A stretch of 57,259 bases of DNA from an uncultured Lutimaribacter sp. (GCA_913061505.1 CAJXSO010000016.1:1-57259); one strand, 5' to 3'; shown: positions 17,379-26,753, counted from the stretch's first letter. The notes: generated by a model not told the origin, from the sequence alone. Program-made: numbers and translations.

Positions 17379-17576
17379 CTAGCTGCTGATGGTGTTTTCA
17401 TAGCCCGCCGCGCGCAGGATATCGCCCAGCTGGCTGGCCGATAAGCTGCCGGAAACGGCAACGGTATGGGTGCCTAAATCGCACTGCACATCAGCGCCTG
17501 CATCGGCGGCTTTGATGGCTTTTTCGATGGCGCTGGTGCAATGGCCACAGCTCATGTCAGGGACGCTAAATTTCAT
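17379..17576 (-). CDS. copZ: copper chaperone, heavy-metal-associated domain
   Basis: 65-aa single HMA-domain protein. It begins MKFSVPDMSCGHCTSAIEKA with the Cu(I)-binding M-x-C-x-x-C motif and has the compact ferredoxin-like length of CopZ/Atx1 proteins. It would deliver Cu(I) to the P-type ATPase CopA. GGAG precedes the ATG at 17576. It is divergent from copA, and a CueR-type inverted repeat lies in its own promoter region (17618-17634). Confidence 0.87.
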   Translation of the reverse strand: MKFSVPDMSCGHCTSAIEKAIKAADAGADVQCDLGTHTVAVSGSLSASQLGDILRAAGYENTISS

Positions 17577-17617
17577 GCCAATACTCCTTGCTGGCGGTTG
17601 CAGGCCTATAGCTGGGG

Positions 17618-17634
17618 CTTCCCCCTAGGGGAAG
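17618..17634 (-). promoter_or_regulatory. CueR-type operator for copZ
   Basis: Inverted repeat CTTCCCC-CTA-GGGGAAG with perfect 7-bp arms and a 3-bp centre, the same geometry as the copA operator. On the minus strand it directly follows TTGACC, the usual -35 of CueR promoters. The -10 is not clear. Confidence 0.7.
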
Positions 17635-17688
17635 GTCAAGGGCCGATTGCAGCGGCAGGGCTATGTGGCAGAAAATGGCGCCACCGCC

Positions 17689-17719
17689 TTGACCTTCCAG
17701 TTGCTGGAAGCCTTATGTA
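17689..17719 (+). promoter_or_regulatory. CueR-type copA promoter and operator
   Basis: TTGACC (17689-17694) and TATGTA (17714-17719) are separated by 19 bp, the stretched spacing used by MerR-family activators. The spacer carries the inverted repeat CTTCCAG-TTG-CTGGAAG (17694-17710). This closely matches known CueR-controlled copA promoters. The copA start is 28 bp downstream, and cueR is encoded behind copA. Confidence 0.85.
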
Positions 17720-17747
17720 AAGCCAACACGGCACCAAAGGGGGCGAT

Positions 17748-20225
17748 ATGCACAGCGAAAACCGGTTTACCCTAAACATCCAAGGCATGTCTTGCGGGGC
17801 TTGCTCGGCGCGGGTGGCGCGCGGGCTGGGGGCCGTGCCTGGCCTTGGCGATGTGGCGGTGAACCTGGCGGCCGAAACTGCCAGCTTTCACGCCGACAGC
17901 CCCGGTGCCTTGGCCCAAGCGGTGCAAAAGCTGCAAGATCTGGGCTATCCCGCCCGGCAATCGACGGTCGATCTATCGGTGTCAGACATGACATGCGCCT
18001 CGTGCGTGGGCCGGGCGCAGCGGGCCTTGGCCGCGCAGCCCGGGGTTATAAGCGCCTCGGTCAATTTGGCCGCAGAAAGCGCGCAGATCACCTATCTCGA
18101 TGGGGCCACCACCCCTGCCCAGCTGGCAGAGGTGCTGACCAAGGCGGGCTATCCGGCGCGTCAGGCCAGTGCCACCGCCACCCAGGACCGCACCGCGCAA
18201 AAGGAACAAGAGGCGCAAGATTTGGCGCGCACCCTTTTGTTGGCCGCAGCCCTGGCGCTGCCGGTCTTTTTGATCGAGATGGGCGGGCACCTGATACCCG
18301 CGCTGCATATGGCCATTGAAAACAGCATTGGCCAACAGGCCAGTTGGCTGCTGCAATGGGTGCTGACCAGCGCCGTACTGGCCGGGCCGGGCCGGGTGTT
18401 TTACGCCAAGGGCCTGCCGGCCTTGGCCAAGGGCGCGCCAGATATGAACAGCCTTGTCGCGGTGGGCACGGGGGCTGCTTATGTTTATTCGCTCATCGCC
18501 ACATTTGCACCGGCGCTGCTGCCCGAAACCGCGCGCGCCGTCTATTTCGAGGCCGCCGCGGTGATTGTCGTGCTGATCTTGCTGGGCCGCTGGCTAGAGG
18601 CGCGGGCCAAGGGCCGCACCGGCGCGGCGATCGCTGCGCTTTTGGGCCTGCAGCTGCGCACGGCCCGTGTTCTGCGCGCAGGCCAACCCACCGAGATCCA
18701 GATCGAGGCGCTGCGCCGCGATGATCTGGTGCTGGTGCGCCCCGGCGAACGGCTGGCCGTCGATGGTGTGGTCAGCGAAGGCACAAGCTTTGTTGATGAA
18801 AGCATGATCACCGGCGAGCCGCTGCCGGTAGCCAAGGCGCCGGGCGACGCGGTGACAGGGGGCACAGTCAATGGTGCGGGCAGCCTTACGGTGCGGGCCA
18901 CGCGCGTGGGCGCCGATAGCACGCTGGCCCAAATCATTCGCATGGTTGAACAGGCGCAAGGGGCCAAACTGCCCATCCAGGGCCTGGTTGATCGGGTCAC
19001 GTTGTGGTTTGTGCCCGCTGTCATGGCGCTCTCTGTGCTGACGGTGCTGGCGTGGCTGGTTTTTGGCGCCGGCGCGGGGCTGAGCTATGCGTTGGTGGCG
19101 GGCGTGTCGGTGCTGATCATCGCCTGCCCCTGCGCCATGGGGCTGGCCACACCCACCTCGATCATGGTGGGAACCGGGCGCGCTGCCGAAATGGGGGTGC
19201 TGTTTCGCAAGGGCGATGCGCTGCAGGCGCTGGGGGGCGTGGCGGTTGTGGCGCTTGATAAAACCGGCACCATCACCGCAGGCCGGCCCGAGCTGACAGA
19301 TCTGGTGCTGGCAGATCACGCAAGGCGCGGCACGGTTTTGGCGGCCATTGCCGCCGTCGAGGCCCGATCAGAGCACCCCGTGGCGCAGGCGATTTTGCGC
19401 GCCGCGCAGGCCGAAAACTTGGCCCTGCCCCCAGCCCAGGATTTTCGTGCCGAACCGGGCTATGGTGTTTGGGCCAGCGTGGCAGGCCAACAGGTGATCA
19501 TCGGCGCCGACCGCTTGATGACGCGCGAAGGCATAGACACCAGCGCATTGGCCCAGGCCGAATCTGCCCTGGCCGCCAAAGGCCGCACCGCGCTTTTTGC
19601 CGCCATCGATGGCCGCGTGGTGGCTGTGTTGGGCATTTCTGACCCGCTCAAACCCTCTAGCCGCGCGGCGGTGGCGGCGCTAAAGGCGATGGGGCTGCAG
19701 GTGGCGATGATCACCGGCGACAAGGCCAGCACCGCGCAGGTGATCGCCGATGACATTGGCATCGATCATGTCATCGCCGGGGTGCTGCCCAGCGGCAAGG
19801 TGGATGCACTTGCGCAGCTGCGCGCCCATGGCCGCCTGGCCTTTGTGGGCGATGGCATAAACGACGCCCCCGCCCTGGCCCATGCCGATGTGGGCATCGC
19901 CATTGGCACCGGAACAGACGTGGCCATTGAAAGCGCCGATGTGGTGCTGATGTCGGGCGATCTGCGCGGCGTGGTCAATGCCTTTGAAATCTCGCGCCAA
20001 ACGATGCGCAACATCACGCAAAACCTGGGCTGGGCTTTTGGCTATAACGTGGCGCTTATTCCGGTGGCTGCGGGGGTGCTCTACCCGGCTTTTGGCCTGC
20101 TTTTGTCACCCATTTTCGCCGCCGCCGCCATGGCGCTCAGCTCGGTCTTTGTGCTCAGCAATGCCTTGCGGTTGCGCCGCATCGCCCCCCTTATGGACGA
20201 GCGCACAGCCGCACCCGCAGCTTAA
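17748..20225 (+). CDS. copA: Cu(I)-translocating P1B-type ATPase
   Basis: 825-aa inner-membrane ATPase exporting Cu(I) from the cytoplasm. Two N-terminal HMA domains carry C-x-x-C at residues 16/19 (GMSCGAC) and 83/86 (DMTCASC). The membrane Cu site CPC lies near residue 460 ([13 protein letters not shown]), the phosphorylated Asp in DKTGTIT near 503, the P1B-specific HP in SEHPVAQA near 542, and the hinge [16 protein letters not shown] near 700. Length is typical for CopA with two metal-binding domains. It is driven by the CueR-type promoter upstream, is divergent from copZ and is followed 15 nt later by cueR. Confidence 0.94.
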   Translation: MHSENRFTLNIQGMSCGACSARVARGLGAVPGLGDVAVNLAAETASFHADSPGALAQAVQKLQDLGYPARQSTVDLSVSDMTCASCVGRAQRALAAQPGVISASVNLAAESAQITYLDGATTPAQLAEVLTKAGYPARQASATATQDRTAQKEQEAQDLARTLLLAAALALPVFLIEMGGHLIPALHMAIENSIGQQASWLLQWVLTSAVLAGPGRVFYAKGLPALAKGAPDMNSLVAVGTGAAYVYSLIATFAPALLPETARAVYFEAAAVIVVLILLGRWLEARAKGRTGAAIAALLGLQLRTARVLRAGQPTEIQIEALRRDDLVLVRPGERLAVDGVVSEGTSFVDESMITGEPLPVAKAPGDAVTGGTVNGAGSLTVRATRVGADSTLAQIIRMVEQAQGAKLPIQGLVDRVTLWFVPAVMALSVLTVLAWLVFGAGAGLSYALVAGVSVLIIACPCAMGLATPTSIMVGTGRAAEMGVLFRKGDALQALGGVAVVALDKTGTITAGRPELTDLVLADHARRGTVLAAIAAVEARSEHPVAQAILRAAQAENLALPPAQDFRAEPGYGVWASVAGQQVIIGADRLMTREGIDTSALAQAESALAAKGRTALFAAIDGRVVAVLGISDPLKPSSRAAVAALKAMGLQVAMITGDKASTAQVIADDIGIDHVIAGVLPSGKVDALAQLRAHGRLAFVGDGINDAPALAHADVGIAIGTGTDVAIESADVVLMSGDLRGVVNAFEISRQTMRNITQNLGWAFGYNVALIPVAAGVLYPAFGLLLSPIFAAAAMALSSVFVLSNALRLRRIAPLMDERTAAPAA

Positions 20226-20240
20226 AAAGGAGATCCTTTG

Positions 20241-20651
20241 ATGAATATCGGCGATGTTGCACAGCGCGCTGGCGTGCCGGCAAAAACCATCCGCTATTAC
20301 GAGGAAATCGGCCTGGTCACACCCCAACGCGCGGCCAATGGGTATCGCCATTTCCGCCCCATTGATCTGCATAAACTGGCCTTTATCGGCCGCGCGCGCG
20401 CCTTGGGCTTTACCATCGAAGATTGCCGCACCCTGCTGGCGCTTTACAGCGACGACAGCCGCCAAAGCGCGCAGGTCAAGGCCGTGGCCCAAGACCATCT
20501 GCGCCAGATTGATGAAAAAATCGCCAAGCTTGTCTCGATGAAGGAAACGCTGTCTGCCCTGGTGCAGCAATGCGCCGGCGATCATCGCCCCGATTGCCCG
20601 ATCCTGGCAGATCTGGCCGATCCCGCGCCGCGCCCCTTCATCTTGCCCTAA
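20241..20651 (+). CDS. cueR: MerR-family copper-responsive regulator
   Basis: 136-aa regulator. The N-terminal winged HTH reads MNIGDVAQRAGVPAKTIRYY with EEIGLVTPQR, as in MerR proteins. The effector site has Cys 111 and Cys 119 in a C-x7-C arrangement (CAGDHRPDC), the signature of CueR-type sensors of monovalent copper, silver or gold, with a Ser at residue 76 in place of the Cys found in divalent-metal sensors. AAAAAGGAG precedes the ATG at 20241; a TTG one codon earlier is also in frame. It is cotranscribed with copA and should bind the two inverted repeats in the copZ-copA gap. Confidence 0.9.
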   Translation: MNIGDVAQRAGVPAKTIRYYEEIGLVTPQRAANGYRHFRPIDLHKLAFIGRARALGFTIEDCRTLLALYSDDSRQSAQVKAVAQDHLRQIDEKIAKLVSMKETLSALVQQCAGDHRPDCPILADLADPAPRPFILP

Positions 20652-20774
20652 ATACTCATTCAGCCCATGGGCCGGTTTTTGCGCGCCTGGGGCATGGGCG
20701 CAGGGCGGGCTGGTCTTGGCTTATCCAAACAGAGACTGTATGCGAAGGTATATTGCGCATAAACGAGGCCCCCT

Positions 20775-22280
20775 ATGACCCTGATCCGCGAAGACGACCT
20801 GATCGCCTCCATCGCCGAGGCATTGCAATATATCTCTTATTTTCATCCGCCAGATTTCATCCAGGCCATGTCATCGGCCTGGCAGCGCGAGGAAAACCCC
20901 AGCGCCAAACAGGCGATGGCGCAAATCTTGGTCAATTCGCGCATGTGTGCCATGGGCCGCCGCCCGATTTGCCAAGATACTGGCGCGGCCAATATTCACA
21001 TCAAATATGGTGTTCAGGCGAAAACCGATTTCCGCCGCAGCCTGCAAGAGATCTGCGACGAAGGCACGCGGCAGGGGTATTTGCGCGACACCAATCCGCT
21101 GCGCGCCTCGGTCGTGGTAGATCCCTTTGGCGAGCGCAAAAATTCCGGCGATAACACGCCCTGCATGCTGACCGTCGAGATGGTGGCGGGCGACAAGATC
21201 GAGGTGGAAGTGGCCGCCAAAGGGGGCGGGTCTGAAAACAAGGCCAAGTTTACCACGCTTAACCCCTCTGGGTCTGTGGCTGATTGGGTGGTGGAAACTG
21301 TCGAAACCTTGGGCGCGGGTTGGTGCCCGCCGGGTATTTTGGGCATTGGCGTGGGCGGCAATGCCGATCGCGCCATGGCCATGGCCAAGGCCGCGCTGTC
21401 TGACCCGATCGATTTGCACGAATTGCAGCGCCGCGGCCCATCGAACCGCACCGAAGAGCTGCGCCTTGAAATCGCCGAGCGGGTCAATGCGCTGGGCATC
21501 GGCGCGCAGGGCCTGGGCGGTGTGACCACGGTGTTGGATGTGAAAATCCGCAGCTTCCCAACCCATGCCGCCTCGCTGCCTGTGGGCTTGATCCCCAATT
21601 GCGCGGCCACGCGGCACGCGCATTTCACCCTGGATGGCAGCGGCCCGGCCAGTTTCACCCCGCCAGATCTGGCGGATTATCCCGAAATCCTGCTCGATCA
21701 GGCCAGCGCCGATATCCACCGGCTGGATCTGGATGATCTGAACGATCAGGCCTTGGCCAATCTTAAGCCGGGGCAAACGCTGCTGTTGTCGGGCACGCTT
21801 TATACCGGGCGCGATGCGGCGCATAAGCGGATGATCGATATGCTGGACAAAGGCCAGCCCCTGCCGGTCGATCTGAAAGGCCGGGCGATTTATTACGTGG
21901 GCCCGGTGGATGCTGTGGGCGACGAGGTGATCGGCCCCGCTGGCCCCACCACCTCGACCCGGATGGACAAGTTTACCGACCGCATTTTGGCCGATACCGG
22001 GCTGAAAGTGATGATCGGCAAGGCCGAGCGCGGCCCCCTAGGCCTAGAGGCGATTGCACGGCACAAAGCGGCCTATCTGATTGCTGTGGGCGGGGCTGCC
22101 TATCTGGTGTCGAAAGCCATCAAATCGGCCGAGCCTGTGGCCTTTACCGATCTGGGTATGGAGGCCATTTACAAGCTGCAGGTGCAGGATATGCCGGTGA
22201 TGGTGGCGGTGGATACGCAAGGCAATTCCATCCACAAAAGCGGCCCCGCCGCGTGGAAACGCCCGCCTGTGCTGAAATAA
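20775..22280 (+). CDS. class I fumarate hydratase
   Basis: 501-aa oxygen-sensitive [4Fe-4S] fumarase of the FumA/FumB type, converting fumarate and malate in the TCA cycle. The alpha and beta domains are fused in one chain. Candidate cluster cysteines lie in RRPICQDTGAANIH, SGDNTPCMLT and LIPNCAATRHAHF. The C-terminal beta domain is recognisable from GQTLLLSGTLYTGRDAAHKR and YYVGPVDAVGDEVIGPAGPT. A GAGG lies before the ATG at 20775. It is convergent with the SAP-like gene and stands alone transcriptionally. Confidence 0.9.
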   Translation: MTLIREDDLIASIAEALQYISYFHPPDFIQAMSSAWQREENPSAKQAMAQILVNSRMCAMGRRPICQDTGAANIHIKYGVQAKTDFRRSLQEICDEGTRQGYLRDTNPLRASVVVDPFGERKNSGDNTPCMLTVEMVAGDKIEVEVAAKGGGSENKAKFTTLNPSGSVADWVVETVETLGAGWCPPGILGIGVGGNADRAMAMAKAALSDPIDLHELQRRGPSNRTEELRLEIAERVNALGIGAQGLGGVTTVLDVKIRSFPTHAASLPVGLIPNCAATRHAHFTLDGSGPASFTPPDLADYPEILLDQASADIHRLDLDDLNDQALANLKPGQTLLLSGTLYTGRDAAHKRMIDMLDKGQPLPVDLKGRAIYYVGPVDAVGDEVIGPAGPTTSTRMDKFTDRILADTGLKVMIGKAERGPLGLEAIARHKAAYLIAVGGAAYLVSKAIKSAEPVAFTDLGMEAIYKLQVQDMPVMVAVDTQGNSIHKSGPAAWKRPPVLK

Positions 22281-22299
22281 AACCCGCCCCTGGCGGTGC

Positions 22300-22665
22300 T
22301 TAGCCAAACAAGATCGCGCCGAGCACCGCCAACACGGCAAAGCCCCCCACCACCAAGGCAACCGCCGGCCAAGCGCTGGGCGCCTCGGCCTGCGTGGGTG
22401 TGGTTTGGGCGGTGTCCTGTGCGGGTGGCTGTGTGGCCGTGTCAGATGCAGGCGACGGGGCATGTGCTGCTGCGGGTGCTGCTGCCGGTGCTGGTTCAGG
22501 TGCGGGTTCAGCTGCGGGTTCAGCGGCGGGTGCCGGTTCAGCTTGCGGTGCGCCGGCCTCTAGCAGGGCGATCAATTCGGCCTTTTTCATGCTGGCTTTG
22601 GCCCCGATGCCGCGGCTTTCCAGCATCTCTAGCAATTGCGCCTTGGTTTTTGATTGCAATGTCAT
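22300..22665 (-). CDS. SAP/Rho_N-like small protein with a C-terminal membrane anchor
   Basis: 121-aa protein of unknown function. Residues 1-38 (KTKAQLLEMLESRGIGAKAS, then MKKAELIALLE) resemble a SAP or Rho N-terminal helix-extended-loop-helix domain, which usually binds nucleic acid. Residues 40-95 are an Ala/Pro/Glu-rich low-complexity linker built from imperfect AEPAPA-type units. The last 25 residues (WPAVALVVGGFAVLAVLGAI) form a single hydrophobic helix, predicting a tail-anchored inner-membrane protein with the SAP-like domain in the cytoplasm. It is convergent with the fumarase gene. Function and nucleic-acid binding are inference. Confidence 0.65.
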   Translation of the reverse strand: MTLQSKTKAQLLEMLESRGIGAKASMKKAELIALLEAGAPQAEPAPAAEPAAEPAPEPAPAAAPAAAHAPSPASDTATQPPAQDTAQTTPTQAEAPSAWPAVALVVGGFAVLAVLGAILFG

Positions 22666-22767
22666 TTGTTACCCCTTGTTGACCGGTTTTCAGCCTGAAT
22701 GGCCCAGATTAGGCCGCGTGAATGGCCTTTTTGCAAGTTTTTCATGGCGCGCGCGCTTGGCCCTGGC

Positions 22768-23679
22768 TTATTGGGCTGTGGCATAGTTTAGTTCGGTGCG
22801 AAAATCGGCGCGTTGCATCCAGTCTTCGTAAGTGCTGCGCAGGGCCAGCGCCTGCGGCCCCGGCGCGCCATTGCTGAAATGGCGCTCGTTGACCTGCACC
22901 ACCGGCAATACCCCGCCCGAGGAGGTTGTTAGAAATACCTCGTCGGCTTCCAGGAATTCGGCCATGGGCAGGGGGCGCGTTTGCACGCTATAGCCCTGGC
23001 TTTGGCACATCTCGATGGCGGTGCGGCGCGTCAGCCCATGCAATACGCCGTGATCTGATGTGATCACCTGCCCATCCTTGATGATAAACGCGTTAAAGCC
23101 CGGGCCTTCGGTGATATTGCCCTGATGATCTGTCAACAGCACGGTATCAAAACCGCGGTCTTTGGCGGCAAACAGCCCTTGGGTGAAATCGCCCCAATGA
23201 TAATTCTTGGCGCGCGGGTTTACGCAATCTTCGGGAATGCGGAAAATATTATCGGGCACATAGACGCTGACGCCAGCCGCCACCCGATCGAGCGGGATGA
23301 TATTCACATAAGGCACGCACCAGGCGAAAAAGTGGTTGGCACAATAGCGCGGGTCGCGCGTGCCCGGTATCAGCGGCGCCCCGCGCGCGCAGACCATGGC
23401 CACATAGGCATCGCGCAGGCCCGATGTGGCCACCATCTGCACCAGTGCCGCGCGTATTTCATCGCGCGTCATGGCCGGATCTAGGCGCAGATCTGCCATC
23501 GAGGCCATGAAACGATCGAGATAATCCTCAAGCCGGAAAAAACCGCCCCGCCATACGGGCACCACATCATAGGTGACGTCGCTATGGGTCAGCCCCCAGT
23601 CGAGCACCCCGATATGGGCCTGGTCGATCGGCATCACCTGCCCGCGCATCCACGCAGCACCTGCGCTAAAATCTGTCAT
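22768..23679 (-). CDS. class IV aminotransferase, (R)-amine transaminase-like
   Basis: 303-aa PLP enzyme of fold type IV. The catalytic Lys is in NPRAKNYHWGDFTQGL and the phosphate-binding turn near GVLHGLTRRTAIEM. TEGPGFNAFIIKDGQ is the usual class IV motif. The N-terminal half (LTHSDVTYDVVPVWRGGFFR, then LEDYLDRF) and LRDAYVAMVCARG follow the pattern of fungal and bacterial (R)-selective amine transaminases more closely than that of IlvE, which makes this a better guess than branched-chain aminotransferase. D-amino-acid transaminase is the other alternative. The gene stands alone; a 243-bp region separates it from a divergent HD-domain gene, with no recognised elements in that gap. Confidence 0.82.
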   Translation of the reverse strand: MTDFSAGAAWMRGQVMPIDQAHIGVLDWGLTHSDVTYDVVPVWRGGFFRLEDYLDRFMASMADLRLDPAMTRDEIRAALVQMVATSGLRDAYVAMVCARGAPLIPGTRDPRYCANHFFAWCVPYVNIIPLDRVAAGVSVYVPDNIFRIPEDCVNPRAKNYHWGDFTQGLFAAKDRGFDTVLLTDHQGNITEGPGFNAFIIKDGQVITSDHGVLHGLTRRTAIEMCQSQGYSVQTRPLPMAEFLEADEVFLTTSSGGVLPVVQVNERHFSNGAPGPQALALRSTYEDWMQRADFRTELNYATAQ

Positions 23680-23922
23680 ATCGCCCCCCTGTGGCTGGTT
23701 TTGCCCCCACCCTGCACCGCCATCTGTGGCCGGTCAATCGGGCAAGCTGGGCTAGGCTGTGGCGCGCTCAGGAAACGGGTGGCGTAGGCCGGGCACAGGC
23801 GCGCATGGCCTGTTTGATGGCGCCGATCTGGCCCTTTACGACCGTATCTTGATGGGTCAGTCTGCAGCAGTATCAGCTGGTGCCACAGCGAAGGTGGCGC
23901 ATTATGAAAAAGGACCCGCGAC

Positions 23923-24531
23923 ATGAGCGAAACCGTCAGCTTTACCGCGATGAAAGATGGCACGCGCGAGGAATACGAGCTGCTGGCAAAACTGGAAAAG
24001 CCGTTTTTGGCGCTGACCGCCGATCGGGTGATGGACGAGCTGCGCCGCGCGGGCGAGGCCACGCTAGAGGGCTATCGCATCACCCGCCTGCAGCATGGGT
24101 TACAATCGGGCACCCGGGCGCTGCGCGACGGGGCCGATATCGATTGGGTTGTAGGCGCTTTGCTGCATGATATCGGCGATGGGCTGGCCCCGCAAAACCA
24201 CGATCGCATGTCCGCCGAGGTGATCCGCCCCTTTGTGCGCTGGGATGTGGCCTGGGTGGTAGAACATCACGGTATTTTCCAGATGCTCTATTACGGCCAC
24301 CATTATGGCTGGGACCGCAACGCGCGCGATCAATTCCGCGATCACCCCTGTTTTGACAGCTGTGCCGAATTTTGCGAACGCTGGGATCAATCCAGCTTTG
24401 ATCCCGACTACCCGACCGAGCCCTTGGCCACGTTCGAGCCGATGGTGCGCGAGGTATTTGGGCGCAAGGCCTATGACCCGGCGGTGATCAAAGAGGGTGT
24501 TGTCAGCCCGCTGACCAGCCAACACGCCTAA
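23923..24531 (+). CDS. HD-domain metalloprotein, possibly of the diiron oxygenase type
   Basis: 202-aa protein with an HD core: LQHGLQSGTRALRDGADI with an early His, ALLHDIGDGLAPQNHDRM with the HD pair and a further His, and VVEHHGIFQMLYYGHHYGWD. It ends with a FCERWDQSSFDPDY stretch whose Asp could be the last metal ligand. Classical HD proteins are phosphohydrolases. A WD-containing C-terminal motif and closely spaced His residues also occur in HD proteins that work as mixed-valent diiron oxygenases (PhnZ and MIOX types), so either activity is possible. AAGGA precedes the ATG at 23923. An MFS carrier begins 3 nt after the stop, implying one operon. Confidence 0.7.
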   Translation: MSETVSFTAMKDGTREEYELLAKLEKPFLALTADRVMDELRRAGEATLEGYRITRLQHGLQSGTRALRDGADIDWVVGALLHDIGDGLAPQNHDRMSAEVIRPFVRWDVAWVVEHHGIFQMLYYGHHYGWDRNARDQFRDHPCFDSCAEFCERWDQSSFDPDYPTEPLATFEPMVREVFGRKAYDPAVIKEGVVSPLTSQHA

Positions 24532-24534
24532 CCC

Positions 24535-25743
24535 ATGCCGGTGCGGCTAGAGGCGGGCCAGAAAAATTGGGTGGTGGGGGCGCTGGGCAGCGCGCTGACC
24601 ATCAGCTGGGCGTGCAGCTATTACCTGCCGGCGGTGCTGGCTGCGCCTATGGCGGCCAGCTTTGGCCAATCGCCCGTATGGGTTTTTGCGGCATTCTCGC
24701 TGGCTTTGGTGGTATCGGCCATGGTGGGGCCTTGGGCTGGTGCGCGCATCGATGGGCTGGGCGGGCGCGGCGTGCTGATGCTGTCGAACCTGATTTTTGC
24801 CGCCGGCCTGTGCCTGCTGGCGCTGTCGCCGCATTTGGCGGTGTTGTATTTGGGTTGGGCGGTGATGGGCCTTGGCATGGGCATTGGCCTATACGAGGCG
24901 GGCTTTGCCAGTTTGGCGGGCATCTATGGCGCCAAGGCGCGCGGCCCGATCACAGGCATCACCCTGATTGCAGGCTTTGCCAGCACCATTGGCTGGCCCC
25001 TATCTGGCCTGATGCTGGCCGAATGGGGCTGGCGCGGGGCGTGTTTTGGCTGGGCAATCTTGCAAATCGGGCTGGCCTTGCCGCTAAACGCCTGCCTGCC
25101 CAGCCCGGCTGCCGCCGCCCGGCCAACCCCGCCGCCCACACCCGGGCCAGACACCCCAGCCCAACAGCCGCCCAATGCCCAGGGTGCGCCTGGGCACTGG
25201 GCCATGGCGTTGCTGGCCTTTGTCTTTGCGGTGACATGGTTTAACGCCACCGCCATGGCCGCCCATTTGCCCGCCGTGTTGCAGGCGGGCGGGGCCAGTT
25301 TGGGCGTGGCGATTGCAGCAGGGGCGCTGATCGGGCCGGCACAAGTGGCGGCACGGCTGCTGGAATTTGGGGTTTTGCACCGCTTTCACCCATTGGTATC
25401 GGCGCGGCTGGCGGCCGCCACCCACCCGGCGGCGGCGGTGGTGCTGGCGCTTTTTGGCGGGCCTGCGGCCTATGGGTTTGCGCTGTTGCACGGGGCGGGC
25501 AACGGGGTGTTGACGATTGCCAAAGGCACCTTGCCCCTGGCGTTGTTTGGGCCTGCGGGCTATGGCCAGCGGCTGGGCTGGCTGAATGCACCGGCCCGCG
25601 TGCTGCAGGCGGCGGCGCCCTTGATCTTTGGCAGCGCCTTGGCGGCATGGGGGCTGGGCGCGCTATGGGTGACGGGCGCTTTGGGGGTGGCATCCTTTGT
25701 GGCGCTGATGGCGCTTAGGCCCGGGCGCGGCGGCCAAAGCTAA
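24535..25743 (+). CDS. MFS transporter
   Basis: 402-aa major facilitator protein with about 12 hydrophobic segments. The loop between helices 2 and 3 reads GPWAGARIDGLGGRGVLM, a version of the MFS G-x-x-x-D-R/G motif A. A Pro/Ala-rich cytoplasmic loop (around residues 185-220) splits the two halves. It starts 3 nt after the HD-domain gene, so both are probably cotranslated; the substrate is unknown. Its stop overlaps the stop of the convergent amidohydrolase by 3-4 bases. Confidence 0.8.
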   Translation: MPVRLEAGQKNWVVGALGSALTISWACSYYLPAVLAAPMAASFGQSPVWVFAAFSLALVVSAMVGPWAGARIDGLGGRGVLMLSNLIFAAGLCLLALSPHLAVLYLGWAVMGLGMGIGLYEAGFASLAGIYGAKARGPITGITLIAGFASTIGWPLSGLMLAEWGWRGACFGWAILQIGLALPLNACLPSPAAAARPTPPPTPGPDTPAQQPPNAQGAPGHWAMALLAFVFAVTWFNATAMAAHLPAVLQAGGASLGVAIAAGALIGPAQVAARLLEFGVLHRFHPLVSARLAAATHPAAAVVLALFGGPAAYGFALLHGAGNGVLTIAKGTLPLALFGPAGYGQRLGWLNAPARVLQAAAPLIFGSALAAWGLGALWVTGALGVASFVALMALRPGRGGQS

Positions 25744-26753
25744 AGGCGGTAGATGCGCCGCGCCGTGCCCGAAAACAGCGCCGTTTGCGCCGCCTCGGGC
25801 AGGGGGGCTGCGATTTTCTTCATCGCGTTCCAGTAAACACCATAGCCAACTGACAGCTTATCGACCGGAAAGTTTGATTCAAACATGCACCGCTCGGGGC
25901 CGAAAACCTGCAACATATGGCTGTAATACTGGCCCTGGGCCGCCACCAGCTCGTCCGAGGTGGGGGGCACGGCCCGGCCATCCCAGCCAAAACCATTGAC
26001 CGGCATGGCCAGCCCACCCAGCTTTGCCACCACATTGGGGCAGCGGGCGATGGCCTCCATCTCGCGCTGCCATTGGGCAAAGCCTGCCTCGCGCTGGCCT
26101 GCAAAACGCAGCGTGCCCATGGGCGTGCCGAAATGATCTAGAACAATCGTGGTATCGGGGCAGGCCTGCGCCAGTGCCAGAAATTCGCCATTTTGCGGGT
26201 GAAAATGCCAGGTATCATAGCTCAGCCCCTGCGCGCCCAACATGCGCACGCCGCGCTGGAAATCGGGGTCAAGATACAGCCCCGCATCGCGCCCACCTTT
26301 GAACATGATCTGCGCACGCTGCGGATCATAGGCGCCGGCATGGCGGATACCGCGAAACAGCGGCGAGGCGGCCTGATGCGCGGCCAGCACTTGGGCCAGC
26401 GTATCTGCTGGCAGGCGCAGATCGGCATGGGCGATGATGGCGGCGATCTGGGCCTTTTCGGGCTGGGTTTGCGCCTGTTCTGCCAAGCCATGCACATAGC
26501 GGGTTTCGTTCACCGGCGCGAATGGGTCTTGCCTGGCTGTCTCGCGGTCATAGGCGGCCCCACATTCGATAAACACCGTTTGGCGCACGTTATGCCCGCT
26601 GCCCGTATCGGCCCACAGCTGGTCCAGCTCGTATCGGCTGCCCAGCCGTTCGGGCCACAGGTGGTGATGTGGATCCACGATTTCGCGGTCAGGGTCCAAG
26701 ATCGGCTCGGCAATTTGTGCGTGCCAGCTGTCTAGATCTTCTGGATAAATCAT
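25740..26753 (-). CDS. amidohydrolase-2 family TIM-barrel hydrolase
   Basis: 337-aa metal-dependent hydrolase of the amidohydrolase-2 family, with a pattern close to L-fuconolactonase-like proteins. The first metal ligands are in the N-terminal DPHHHLWPERLGSRYELD, a second His in ILDHFGTPMG, and the late MFESNFPVDKLSVGYG carries a conserved Asp. The enzyme would hydrolyse a lactone or decarboxylate a small carboxylate; the substrate is unknown. It is convergent with the MFS gene and divergent from the CheB/CheR gene. Confidence 0.8.
   Translation of the reverse strand: MIYPEDLDSWHAQIAEPILDPDREIVDPHHHLWPERLGSRYELDQLWADTGSGHNVRQTVFIECGAAYDRETARQDPFAPVNETRYVHGLAEQAQTQPEKAQIAAIIAHADLRLPADTLAQVLAAHQAASPLFRGIRHAGAYDPQRAQIMFKGGRDAGLYLDPDFQRGVRMLGAQGLSYDTWHFHPQNGEFLALAQACPDTTIVLDHFGTPMGTLRFAGQREAGFAQWQREMEAIARCPNVVAKLGGLAMPVNGFGWDGRAVPPTSDELVAAQGQYYSHMLQVFGPERCMFESNFPVDKLSVGYGVYWNAMKKIAAPLPEAAQTALFSGTARRIYRL

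Noticed and set aside
22440-22560. Repeated GGTTCAG/GGTGC units as a satellite or CRISPR-like array
   Set aside because: They encode the Ala/Pro/Glu-rich linker of the SAP-like protein; unit lengths vary and there are no spacers.
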